A DNA stretch of 8,049 nt, from the NCBI GenBank assembly GCA_050175155.1, contig JBFXJF010000052.1:1-8049 (forward strand), read 5' to 3'. This stretch comes from JBFXJF01 sp050175155 (GTDB lineage Bacteria > Bacillota > Bacilli > Tepidibacillales > Tepidibacillaceae). The notes beneath the pieces were generated by a model. That model did not search any database and was not told where the DNA came from. It was given only the letters and a program-made list of their open reading frames with translations. Below, one piece after another: positions 1 through 7,003 of this stretch (the first letter of the stretch is position 1; each line of letters opens with the position of its first letter). The position numbers and the translations under genes were made by a program.

Positions 1-11
1 GGATAAACTAA

Positions 12-1379
12 TTATTGATTTGGAAGTGATGTAGCTTGATTAGTTTTTATATCAACATAGTTCTCGAATTTCTCGGCATTTGTGGTCATATTTAACTGAC
101 CAATATATATACCGTCTTTATATAGCTTGCCTTCCTTGCTACCATCTGTTTTAAAGATAAATAAAATCTCGTAGTTATTTTTATTGTCTACAGCTTTAAC
201 TGTTCCACCTATAGCCCTACCAATTGAGTCGAATTTATCTAATAGAATATCAACTTCAAAAGTCATTAATCCTAAATCAGGATGATTCCAAACAACTGTC
301 CCCTCACCGGTCTGAGGTCCAAAATTCGGCGTTTTGCCAGCGCCAGAAATACTGAAATTTCTCTTTTCATATACGGTTCCATTAAGACTGCCAGTCATTA
401 TAGCCTCAATATTCATACTAGATAGAGCATCTTCTTTAGTCGGCTGAGAACTAGCAAACCATCCTGTCTTATTTGATTTATTATAAGCATCAATCACCAT
501 AGTAGGTACATTCATTTCTTGTAGCCTTTGCAAGTATAAGGTGGCTACTTCTTGCTCTATATCCTTAGAAGCATTCCACAACTGATAATCCATCATTGAA
601 GTAGCAGAAGTTTGCATACTTTTTAGTTTATTCCATAACATAGTATTCCAACCTTCGGGCGTTACAAGACTCTGATCTCCAACTTTAACCATGTTTTCAA
701 TAATTGATACAAGACTACTAGGATCGTTTTGATCAATAGTAACTATTTCCGACGGTAGGGTACGGATATTCTTTTCAGAAATAAGTTGAGGAGTAACAGT
801 TTTTCCACCAGTTGTAACAAAGCTAACAGTTGGCTTTGCAGCGGCTGGGCAAGCTCCAGCGGGTGCAGGGATAGTACCTTGGGGAGATAAAGGTTGCATA
901 AATTCTTGTGGTACATTACTAGTGTAATCTTGTGCATATATAATTGGGAATTGATTGTCTAAAAACGATTTAATATAAGCTAGTAAACTATCATCACTGT
1001 TAAAAACAAGATTACTTGTATCCAATTTAACTTTAGCCATTGCAGTTAAGTTATCATCGTAATATTTATTGATAGCTTGTAAATCATAAAATAAATTAGC
1101 AAGTTGAGAAGCAAGTATAACATCGTTATCTGTACTATTAGTAGTTTTGTCTGATTTATTAGAATCTATTTCTGCAATAGCATCTTGAGAAGTAGTCAAT
1201 TCTTCAGTAGTATTGTTTTCCTCTTGTATAATATCTTCATCATTATTTATTGATGATTCTATACTGTTGGTATTTTGTTCATTAATTGGGTTAACTGACT
1301 CTTTTGCTGAACAACCAACTGTGAAAATAAGTAAAAATAACAATAAAGTAAGAACACTTAAATGGATCTTTTTCATCAT
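12..1379 (-). CDS. large lipoprotein of unknown function
   Basis: This predicted lipoprotein of 455 residues is probably exported and anchored on the outer face of the membrane. The N-terminus has two Met, KK, then a hydrophobic stretch (residues 7-21) ending in TVGC, so Cys23 is the likely lipidated residue; Thr at -3 is slightly off consensus. Residues 24-85 form a polar N/D/E/S/T-rich linker. The folded part starts near residue 86: a mostly helical portion to about 325, interrupted by a Pro/Ala-rich turn (about 168-183) holding the only other cysteine, Cys177, then a probably beta-rich C-terminal part (330-445) rich in Gly and aromatic residues. I recognise no family. The start is the first of two adjacent ATGs, with AAGGAG (1388-1393) 8 nt upstream. 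It has its own promoter at 1423-1451, although read-through from deoD is possible because no terminator lies between them. Only 11 nt follow the stop in this window. Confidence 0.85.
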   Translation of the reverse strand: MMKKIHLSVLTLLLFLLIFTVGCSAKESVNPINEQNTNSIESSINNDEDIIQEENNTTEELTTSQDAIAEIDSNKSDKTTNSTDNDVILASQLANLFYDLQAINKYYDDNLTAMAKVKLDTSNLVFNSDDSLLAYIKSFLDNQFPIIYAQDYTSNVPQEFMQPLSPQGTIPAPAGACPAAAKPTVSFVTTGGKTVTPQLISEKNIRTLPSEIVTIDQNDPSSLVSIIENMVKVGDQSLVTPEGWNTMLWNKLKSMQTSATSMMDYQLWNASKDIEQEVATLYLQRLQEMNVPTMVIDAYNKSNKTGWFASSQPTKEDALSSMNIEAIMTGSLNGTVYEKRNFSISGAGKTPNFGPQTGEGTVVWNHPDLGLMTFEVDILLDKFDSIGRAIGGTVKAVDNKNNYEILFIFKTDGSKEGKLYKDGIYIGQLNMTTNAEKFENYVDIKTNQATSLPNQ

Positions 1380-1422
1380 AAGTATTACTCCTTAATAAAA
1401 TAAAATTTGAATTTATTGTTAT

Positions 1423-1451
1423 ATTCTAACATTTAAAGGACGTTCTTTCAA
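1423..1451 (-). promoter_or_regulatory. sigma-A-type promoter of the lipoprotein gene with a spacer dyad
   Basis: On the minus strand, TTGAAA (1446-1451) and TAGAAT (1423-1428) are separated by exactly 17 bp, and TG sits one base before the -10 (extended -10). Transcription would start near 1416, about 37 nt before the ATG. An imperfect 22-bp dyad (1431-1452; arms ATTGAAAG and CTTTAAAT around a central ACGT) fills the spacer and overlaps the -35. This is the position expected of a repressor site. The promoter elements are directly visible; the operator role is inferred. Confidence 0.65.
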
Positions 1452-1461
1452 TTAAATTATC

Positions 1462-2163
1462 TTATTCCGCTATTTCTAAAGCTATTTCTATCATTTGATT
1501 AAACGTCTTTTGGCGTTCTTCTGAAGAAGTTACTTCATGTGTTATTAAACTGTCACTAACAGTTAAGATTGTTAAAGCGTTAACGTTGTATTTTGCTGCG
1601 AGTGTATATAAAGCTGTTGTCTCCATTTCTATTGCCAATACACCATAGTCAGCCCATTGTTTCCAATGGTTAGGGTCATCGTGATAAAAAGTATCAGATG
1701 TTAGGATATTACCCACTTTAGCTTTTACTCCTATCGATAGTGCAAAATCATATGCTTTTTTAAGTAAATCAAAGTTTGCCGTGGGTGCGTAATCATTTCC
1801 ACCAAAACGTATTTTATTTACACTAGAATCAGTTGAAGAGCTCATTGCGATAACTATATCTCTAATTTTAATCTCTGCCCTAATTGAACCGCATGATCCT
1901 ACACGAATTAGATTTTTTACTTTATAACTGTTTATAAGTTCATCAACGTAAATTGAAATTGAAGGTACTCCCATTCCTGAGCCTTGGACTGAAACTCTTT
2001 TACCTTTATAATTGCCAGTATAACCCAACATTCCTCTTACTTCATTATAGCAGACAATGTTTTCTAAGTAAGTTTCTGCAATCCATTTTGCTCTTAATGG
2101 ATCACCTGGTAAAAGAACTGTATTAGCTATATCTCCTGTCTTAGCGCCTATATGTATACTCAT
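1462..2163 (-). CDS. deoD: purine nucleoside phosphorylase DeoD type
   Basis: This cytoplasmic enzyme of purine salvage phosphorolyses purine (deoxy)ribonucleosides to the free base and (deoxy)ribose-1-phosphate, normally as a hexamer. It is 233 residues, the usual family length. The active-site residues known from E. coli DeoD all align: His4 (donated across the subunit interface), Gly20 and Arg24 in LPGDPLRAK, Arg43 in VRGM, Arg87 and Ser90 in RVGSCGS (phosphate), Glu179-Met180-Glu181 in EMET (ribose), Ser203-Asp204 in the SDS motif (purine base), and Arg217. It should therefore be fully active. The ATG start has GGAGG 7 nt upstream (2171-2175). It begins 27 bp after the stop of the M29-like gene and probably shares its transcript. 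An MTA/SAH nucleosidase or uridine phosphorylase is less likely given the length and the DeoD-type motifs. Confidence 0.95.
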   Translation of the reverse strand: MSIHIGAKTGDIANTVLLPGDPLRAKWIAETYLENIVCYNEVRGMLGYTGNYKGKRVSVQGSGMGVPSISIYVDELINSYKVKNLIRVGSCGSIRAEIKIRDIVIAMSSSTDSSVNKIRFGGNDYAPTANFDLLKKAYDFALSIGVKAKVGNILTSDTFYHDDPNHWKQWADYGVLAIEMETTALYTLAAKYNVNALTILTVSDSLITHEVTSSEERQKTFNQMIEIALEIAE

Positions 2164-2190
2164 TTATATTCCTCCATTTATTTATATTTT

Positions 2191-3231
2191 TTATAGTAAC
2201 CAATTGCCTTTTTTAAATACTAACATATTATCTAAGTATATTTCTCCATTATCCTTTAAATTCTTAACCATATTCCAATTGATTGAAGATGCATTTCCAA
2301 TTGCTAAATGTATTGAACCCCCGATCTTTTCATCAAATAAAATATTTTTAATTGGATTTAGAATATTAGGGTTGGTACCTATTCCTAGTTTTCCAAGGTA
2401 ACATGCTCCATTATCTGTATTTAGGATATGTTCTAATAAATCTTGACCGATATCTGCTGAATATTTAAAAATCTTGCCATCTTTAAAAGTTAGATGTAAT
2501 CCCTGGAGCTCTCTGCCTTGAAATAACACTGGCCATTCACAAAAGATAGTTCCTTCAGTTAATAGATAATTAGGGGTAAAGAAAAATTCTCCGTCAGGAA
2601 TATTGTGTTTTCCTTGATTTACTATTGCCTCTCTTCCTTCAATATCGATTGTTATATCTGTCTGATTAGCAATAATCCTTACAACATTTGCCTGATTAAA
2701 ATAAGTAACAGTCTTATTCATCATTTCACTAAGCTGAATATAATCAATATTAGTTGCATTGAAAAGAAAATCTTCGTATTCCTCTAAAGACATCTCTGCG
2801 TCTTGTGCTAATGAATTGGTTGGGAAGAAACTTCCTACCCACTTTACTTTTTCTTTTAGTATGTAATCCATTATAGGTTGAAATGATTTTTGATATGTCT
2901 GCATCTTTTGTACATCTACATTAGTTAATTCCTTTGTATTTACAGATGCATTTATTGCTACTAAGGCATCAACCTTTTTATATATCATCTCATATACTTC
3001 TATATCAGAAAGCTGTTTCTCATTAGATTCCTCAAAGAAAATTTTTTGTAGGCCGGGTATCGAGATATCTGTAATTGGTATACCGCCATTTTGAAGTATT
3101 TTTCTATAGATTTCTTTAACTAAGGGAGCTGCTTCAGATGGAGCATTAATCAGTACTCTTTCCCCTTCTTTTATTTCAAGTGAATGATTTACTAAGATAT
3201 CTGCTAGTCTTATTACTCTTGGATCTACCAT
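2191..3231 (-). CDS. M29 aminopeptidase-like protein with degenerate metal site
   Basis: This 346-residue protein aligns throughout with the peptidase M29 (AmpS/aminopeptidase T, COG2309) family, whose members are cytoplasmic two-metal aminopeptidases. Clear family landmarks are DPRV (3-6), FPTN with AEMSLEEYEDF further on (136-155), HNIPDGE (209-215) and ILFDEKIGG (297-305). As I recall the family motifs, only part of the metal site remains. Glu215 in PDGE, Glu301 and His308 are kept. The Glu of LGE is Lys281 (LGKLGIGTN). The HWD motif near the C-terminus reads NWN (318-320), so its His and Asp are both Asn. The segment between His308 and this motif is about nine or more residues shorter than usual and lacks the conserved Tyr. 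Ordinary peptidase activity is doubtful. It could be a pseudoenzyme or a divergent clade with another role. The ATG start has AAGGAGG just upstream (3238-3244). It sits between the DUF1836 gene (25 bp) and deoD (27 bp), apparently in one operon. Confidence 0.88.
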   Translation of the reverse strand: MVDPRVIRLADILVNHSLEIKEGERVLINAPSEAAPLVKEIYRKILQNGGIPITDISIPGLQKIFFEESNEKQLSDIEVYEMIYKKVDALVAINASVNTKELTNVDVQKMQTYQKSFQPIMDYILKEKVKWVGSFFPTNSLAQDAEMSLEEYEDFLFNATNIDYIQLSEMMNKTVTYFNQANVVRIIANQTDITIDIEGREAIVNQGKHNIPDGEFFFTPNYLLTEGTIFCEWPVLFQGRELQGLHLTFKDGKIFKYSADIGQDLLEHILNTDNGACYLGKLGIGTNPNILNPIKNILFDEKIGGSIHLAIGNASSINWNMVKNLKDNGEIYLDNMLVFKKGNWLL

Positions 3232-3256
3232 ATGAGACCTCCTTTAATAGTAAGCT

Positions 3257-3862
3257 TTATTTTTTATTGTTAAAATATTGGTCAATTAATTTTTCTGCGA
3301 TTGTTTTTTGTATATTTGCTTGTATTACAAGCATTAGTATTAGAATAATTAATCCCATTGTTTCCTCATCCTCTGTTGAAATATCTTTAAGATGAATGTT
3401 AATACGATTAATCCTCTCAGAGTAATGCTCTTTAAAGTCATTAAGTTCTGCTTTTTCTAATTCTAGAAAAATATTATATAGTTTGTCAATATTTAGTAAT
3501 TTTTCTTTTTTAAGATTAACCTTTTCCGTAATAGGTGATAATAATTTATGAATATCATTTATTGACATTATTTGCTTAAGGTAATAAATCAAAACTAATA
3601 TAGTTATATGTTGTCTATTATATTTCTTTTTCTCTGATGGGAATAATATACTGGCATTAGTGTAATTATTAATCATTGTTTTGGTAAGGATTTTATCTTC
3701 TGGATTCCTTTTTAGATGGGATAAATTTTCATCAAAAAAAGTTGTTACTTGATCCATGTATAAATAGATGTTTGGTATATCTGTTAATTGAATTGACTCA
3801 TGCGCGCATAAATCATTAATAATCCCTTTAATCTCATTTTCGTTAATAAAAATATTAACCAC
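3257..3862 (-). CDS. DUF1836 family MerR-like DNA-binding protein
   Basis: This 201-residue protein is a probable cytoplasmic transcription regulator. It matches the DUF1836 family, which carries a MerR-type winged-helix. Visible hallmarks are IPNIYLYMDQVTTFFDENL (29-47), then DKILTKTMINNYTNA (56-70), a KKKY segment (78-81) and the helix QHITILVLIYYLKQIMSINDI (84-104). The C-terminal half is charged and helical and ends in a very hydrophobic segment (169-181), which could pack a dimer interface or touch the membrane. It is the first gene of the leftward block, so it may control the M29-like and deoD genes or itself; this is inferred from position. The annotated start is GTG, but the SD-like AAAGGGGTGG lies on top of that GTG instead of upstream. 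No ATG or TTG alternative lies before the conserved domain, so the exact N-terminus is uncertain by a few residues. Confidence 0.85.
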   Translation of the reverse strand: MVNIFINENEIKGIINDLCAHESIQLTDIPNIYLYMDQVTTFFDENLSHLKRNPEDKILTKTMINNYTNASILFPSEKKKYNRQHITILVLIYYLKQIMSINDIHKLLSPITEKVNLKKEKLLNIDKLYNIFLELEKAELNDFKEHYSERINRINIHLKDISTEDEETMGLIILILMLVIQANIQKTIAEKLIDQYFNNKK

Positions 3863-3908
3863 CCCTTTTAAAATATAACAAATATTTAATATAATACAAT
3901 TATACCTA

Positions 3909-3923
3909 ATAATTTAAAATTAT
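3909..3923. repeat. AT-rich inverted repeat upstream of DUF1836 gene
   Basis: Two perfect 7-bp arms (ATAATTT and AAATTAT) flank a single A. The repeat lies between two minus-strand TATAAT boxes, about 47-61 bp upstream of the regulator's start. It could be an operator, but in DNA this AT-rich such palindromes arise easily by chance. Confidence 0.35.
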
Positions 3924-3965
3924 AGAATAGGTTGTAATATGTTTTTAGTATATATGTATTGCAAA

Positions 3966-4000
3966 TTGACTTGCTGTGATGTATTATTGATAAATATAAT
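3966..4000 (+). promoter_or_regulatory. putative promoter of hemolysin III gene
   Basis: A consensus TATAAT (3995-4000) is preceded by TTGCTG (3971-3976) at 18 bp. An overlapping alternative is TTGACT (3966-3971) with GATAAA (3989-3994) at 17 bp. Either gives a leader of about 40 nt that contains the AGGAGG ribosome binding site. Confidence 0.45.
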
Positions 4001-4044
4001 ACATAGTTATATTAACTACTTAAATGATAGGAGGCTTTTAAAAT

Positions 4045-4698
4045 ATGTTTTTACGGATGAGGGAACCTGTAAATGCTTTAACACATTTAATTGGAACAAT
4101 ATTATCAGCTATAGGCTTGACGGTATTAATCTACATCGCTGTTATACAAGCAACTTCTTGGCATATTGTAACATTTTCAATCTATGGTGCAAGCATGATT
4201 CTATTATATACTGCGAGTACTTTATACCATAGCCTTAATTTATCAGAAAAATCAATCGAGATATTTCATAAAATCGATCATATGATGATTTATGTATTAA
4301 TAGCTGGAACTTACACCCCTATATGTTTAATTCCTTTACGTGGAGGTTGGGGTTGGAGTCTGTTTGGAGTTGTATGGTTTCTTGCTATTACTGGTATACT
4401 TCTAAAAATATTTTGGTTTGATGCTCCCCGATGGTTATCAACCCTCTTCTATGTCATTATGGGTTGGGTAGTAGTTATTGCATTTGTTCCTCTTATTAAT
4501 AGTGTACCTTTTTCAGGGTTAATGTGGTTAATAGCTGGAGGAGTATCTTATACTATTGGGGCTCTTATCTACGGGCTTAAAAAACCAAATATTTTTAAAA
4601 AGTTTTTAGGTTTTCATGAAATATTTCATCTGTTTGTACTAGGAGGAAGCTTCTGTCACTTTATCTTTATGCTAAGATATGTAATGTATATAGTTTAA
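4045..4698 (+). CDS. hemolysin III / PAQR (TrhA) family membrane protein
   Basis: This 217-residue integral membrane protein has about seven hydrophobic spans. The family signatures are EPVNALTHLIG (7-17), STLYHSL (58-64), KIDHMMIYVLIAGTYTP (76-92) and HEIFHLFVLGGSFCHF (191-206). His62, Asp78, His191 and His195 correspond to the metal-binding and putative hydrolase residues of PAQR and adiponectin-receptor proteins, and Ser58 lies one turn before His62. All are intact, so the protein should be functional. Bacterial members are linked to membrane-lipid or energy homeostasis; the hemolysin name is historical and does not show toxicity. The ATG start has AGGAGG (4029-4034) about 10 nt upstream. 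A second in-frame ATG lies at residue 5, but the first is better spaced. It is transcribed alone and closed by the terminator at 4718-4752. Confidence 0.93.
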   Translation: MFLRMREPVNALTHLIGTILSAIGLTVLIYIAVIQATSWHIVTFSIYGASMILLYTASTLYHSLNLSEKSIEIFHKIDHMMIYVLIAGTYTPICLIPLRGGWGWSLFGVVWFLAITGILLKIFWFDAPRWLSTLFYVIMGWVVVIAFVPLINSVPFSGLMWLIAGGVSYTIGALIYGLKKPNIFKKFLGFHEIFHLFVLGGSFCHFIFMLRYVMYIV

Positions 4699-4717
4699 GT
4701 TTCGTTTCTTGATTTGG

Positions 4718-4752
4718 GGGCGCAATATTTATTATTGCGTCCTTTTTTGTTT
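4718..4752 (+). terminator. intrinsic terminator after hemolysin III gene
   Basis: GGGCGCAATA (4718-4727) pairs with TATTGCGTCC (4733-4742) in a 10-bp stem with one G-U pair and a 5-nt loop. It is followed immediately by six Ts and a T-rich tail. It lies 20 bp past the stop codon. There is no matching A-tract on the left, so it acts rightward only. Confidence 0.9.
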
Positions 4753-4765
4753 GTAAAAAATCTGG

Positions 4766-4794
4766 TTTTCAGTTTTATGCTTTATTGATATACT
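4766..4794 (+). promoter_or_regulatory. putative promoter of TauE/SafE gene
   Basis: TTTTCA (4766-4771) and TATACT (4789-4794) are separated by 17 bp and lie between the terminator and the exporter gene. The predicted start near 4801 leaves a leader of about 24 nt containing AAGGGG. The -35 is weak. Confidence 0.45.
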
Positions 4795-4824
4795 GTTGTG
4801 AAACGGATGTAAGGGGATAAAATA

Positions 4825-5574
4825 ATGGAATTACTAAGTATCTTATTAATATTAATTGCTGGAATTATTGCGGGATTCCTAAATGTTATTGCAGGTGGAG
4901 GAACGTTATTAACTATGCCTATTCTAATTTTTCTCGGGTTACCTTCAGCAGTTGCAAATGGAACAAACCGGGTAGCTTTAACAGTACAAAATATTGTAGC
5001 GGTTCTAAACTTCAAGAAGTATGGTTATTTTGATTGGAAATTGGGAGTATTACTAGGAATCCCTGCTCTATTTGGATCTATAATAGGCTCGATGTTGGCT
5101 ATCTCAATTCCTGATGAGATATTTAATAAAATATTAGCCGTAACTATGCTATTAATATTAGGATTAATCTTATGGCAGCCAGAAAAGAAATTTAAAGCAT
5201 ATATGGAGAAATTAACTCTTAAAAGAAAGATAATTGCAGTTATTGTATTTTTCTTTATAGGTATATACGGTGGTTTCATTCAGGCAGGCGTTGGATTTAT
5301 AATTATGGCTAGCCTAACATTAATTACTGGATTATCTTTAGTAAAGATAAATAGTCTTAAAGTTTTTATTGTCTTAGTCTACATGATTGTATCACTAGGG
5401 ATATTCATATTTAATGGGCAAGTAAATTGGTTGTATGGTTTTATACTAGCAATCGGTAGTGGCATTGGTGCATGGATGGGAAGCAAATTTTCTGTTAAAA
5501 AAGGTGATAAATGGATTCGAATATTCTTAGTTATTACTGTTAGTTTAATGTCAATTAGCCTGTTTATAAAATAG
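4825..5574 (+). CDS. TauE/SafE (TSUP) family membrane exporter
   Basis: This 249-residue polytopic membrane protein belongs to the TauE/SafE/TSUP family, whose members are proposed to export sulfite, sulfoacetate or related organic and sulfur anions. It shows the two inverted halves typical of the family. The first carries AGGGTLLTMPIL (23-34) and LPSAVANGTNR (39-49). The second carries GGFIQAGVGFIIMASL (149-164) and LVKINSLK (172-179). About eight hydrophobic spans are visible, with a charged cytoplasmic loop near 118-136. Length is normal for the short members. Substrate cannot be told from sequence, and no sulfur-metabolism gene lies nearby. The ATG start has AAGGGG (4811-4816) 8 nt upstream. 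The gene ends 5 bp from the stop of the convergent DUF418 gene, leaving no room for a separate terminator. Confidence 0.92.
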   Translation: MELLSILLILIAGIIAGFLNVIAGGGTLLTMPILIFLGLPSAVANGTNRVALTVQNIVAVLNFKKYGYFDWKLGVLLGIPALFGSIIGSMLAISIPDEIFNKILAVTMLLILGLILWQPEKKFKAYMEKLTLKRKIIAVIVFFFIGIYGGFIQAGVGFIIMASLTLITGLSLVKINSLKVFIVLVYMIVSLGIFIFNGQVNWLYGFILAIGSGIGAWMGSKFSVKKGDKWIRIFLVITVSLMSISLFIK

Positions 5575-5579
5575 GTTAG

Positions 5580-6767
5580 CTATATTGACTTTTTTAAAGG
5601 TAATATTTTTTTATAGGTTAGTGATCTCCATACCCATTCTAATGGTCCATTATTATATTTACTTAACCAGTATTGACTTAGCAATATTTGTATTAAATAA
5701 ATTACTATCGTTAGTATCAATCCAGTAAAAGGATTTACCTTACCATATAGACCAAAACCATATCCATAAAAGATTGTTGTACATAATATTGATTGAAACA
5801 AGTAATTGCTTAGTGACACTCTTCCAACATATGAAAATGGTGCTAATAATCTCTTCCAAATATTATAACGCATTAATAGTGTAATTGAAGTTGCATAGAA
5901 TAATGCGGTTGCAGGTCCCCCTATTTGATCCTGTAAAAATCCGACTGTATAACTTTCATTAAAAATATAAGGTAAGAGTTTAAAAGTAAACCCGATAATC
6001 AACATAGATAACCAGATTCTTTTTATTTTTGGCAAATTATCTTCAACATCCTGTAGCAATCTTTTTTTTGCAAAGTATGCTCCAAGTAAAAACATAGGTA
6101 ACAATATAAATATGGTATATATAGTTCCAAAGCCAAGATTTGTTCTTTTCCAGTCATTAAATCGTTGTAACGTAATTTCAGAAAAGTTTCCAGAACCATA
6201 AATTTCAATTATTTGATTAACTCTAACAATATCAATATTATTGCCACTACTAGTACTATCTCTATATATATCAGTTATTAAATACATGCCACCTAATAGT
6301 AATGTTGGTATTAATATTATTGCCAAGACCCAAATTAAAAGTGTTTTCGGCTTTGCGTTATGAAATAACATCAATATAAAACCAATTAAAGCATAAGAAA
6401 TTAATATATCACCATGCCAAATTAAAAAGGCATGGAATATGCCAATTAGTAATAATATAGTTAATCTTCTACTAAACAGTGGTACAAAATCATAACCTTT
6501 TGCAACAGCTCGTTCTTTAAAAATAACCATTCCAAAACCAAATAAAAAAGAAAACAACGTATAAAAACTTGCTTGTGCAAATATATCAATAAAATGTTCT
6601 GTCGTAACGTCTACTTTGTTTGGCCATAATATTCCGGGCTCTAGATATTGCCAAGGGGAACTAAAGTCTAACATATTAACTAAAAATATCCCGAAAATTG
6701 CAAATCCGCGAATAACGTCAATAGATTGGATTCTTTCATTTTTTGAAATAGGAAGTAAAGATTTCAA
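5580..6767 (-). CDS. DUF418 / YeiB-like membrane protein
   Basis: This 395-residue polytopic membrane protein has about ten hydrophobic spans. Diagnostic parts are the N-terminal RIQSIDVIRGFAIFGIFLVNM (12-32), HGDILISYALIGF (118-130), the GRVSLSNYLFQS motif (315-326) and the C-terminal GPLEWVWRSLTY (374-385). These identify the DUF418/YeiB family, which is related to membrane acyltransferases such as the heparan-alpha-glucosaminide N-acetyltransferase and OpgC types. No substrate is established for most members, and none can be inferred here. The start is TTG, supported by GGGGTG (6775-6780) 7 nt upstream; a nearby ATG in another frame stops at once. The family N-terminal motif begins at residue 12, so the protein is full length. 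It converges on the exporter gene and is divergent from the small peptide gene at 6885. Confidence 0.9.
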   Translation of the reverse strand: MKSLLPISKNERIQSIDVIRGFAIFGIFLVNMLDFSSPWQYLEPGILWPNKVDVTTEHFIDIFAQASFYTLFSFLFGFGMVIFKERAVAKGYDFVPLFSRRLTILLLIGIFHAFLIWHGDILISYALIGFILMLFHNAKPKTLLIWVLAIILIPTLLLGGMYLITDIYRDSTSSGNNIDIVRVNQIIEIYGSGNFSEITLQRFNDWKRTNLGFGTIYTIFILLPMFLLGAYFAKKRLLQDVEDNLPKIKRIWLSMLIIGFTFKLLPYIFNESYTVGFLQDQIGGPATALFYATSITLLMRYNIWKRLLAPFSYVGRVSLSNYLFQSILCTTIFYGYGFGLYGKVNPFTGLILTIVIYLIQILLSQYWLSKYNNGPLEWVWRSLTYKKILPLKKSI

Positions 6768-6884
6768 TAGTATTCACCCCATTAATATTTTACAGATATT
6801 AAATTTTAACTTGTATTTATTTTGGTTTTGTCATATTTTATTATCTATAAGAATTTTTATATTAAGATTGGAGATGTTAGTAAT

Positions 6885-6989
6885 ATGAGAAAAACAAATC
6901 TTTTAGCAAAAATATTTATCTGGATTCTTGTAATAGTTTTTGCTTTGGGCACAGGCTTAGGTACAATAATGTTATTATTTACGAACTAA
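6885..6989 (+). CDS. 34-residue single-span membrane peptide
   Basis: This is a short gene encoding MRKTNLLAKIF followed by one hydrophobic segment (about residues 11-32) and ending FTN. The positive N-terminus and single span predict an N-in membrane micropeptide. TTGGAG (6868-6873) lies 11 nt upstream, slightly distant but usable. The layout (basic start, W in the span, LGTGLG turn) loosely resembles DUF4044 peptides of Bacillota, which include the stressosome-associated Prli42. That resemblance rests on recall and is weak, so no symbol is given. It stands alone, divergent from the DUF418 gene and convergent with the DUF1294 gene. Confidence 0.55.
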   Translation: MRKTNLLAKIFIWILVIVFALGTGLGTIMLLFTN

Positions 6990-7003
6990 GTTCTTGTCAT
7001 TTA

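Larger units (their letters stand above)
3863..4044. promoter_or_regulatory. divergent intergenic region, DUF1836 gene / hemolysin III gene
   Basis: This very AT-rich spacer separates two divergently transcribed genes. Leftward, there are two perfect TATAAT boxes on the minus strand (3899-3904 and 3919-3924), neither with a good -35. Between them lies a 15-bp inverted repeat, ATAATTT-A-AAATTAT (3909-3923), in a position suited to autoregulation. Rightward, see the separate promoter entry. Function is inferred from layout only. Confidence 0.4.

Noticed and set aside
3939..4232. Rightward frame of about 97 codons starting upstream of the hemolysin III gene
   Set aside because: It lacks a ribosome binding site, overlaps the hemolysin III gene in another frame, and has no family resemblance.
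4045..4698. Reading the hemolysin III homologue as a toxin
   Set aside because: The family is widespread PAQR-type membrane protein with conserved metal-site residues; the hemolysin label alone does not support virulence.
4782..5279. Two leftward frames antisense to the TauE/SafE gene
   Set aside because: Both lie wholly or largely opposite a well-supported gene, without ribosome binding sites or domains; they are mirror frames of the coding strand.
5571..5621. Direct repeat ATAGGTTAG (5571-5579 and 5613-5621)
   Set aside because: It is only 9 bp, the second copy lies inside the DUF418 coding region, and there is no sign of an inserted element between the copies; chance is likely.
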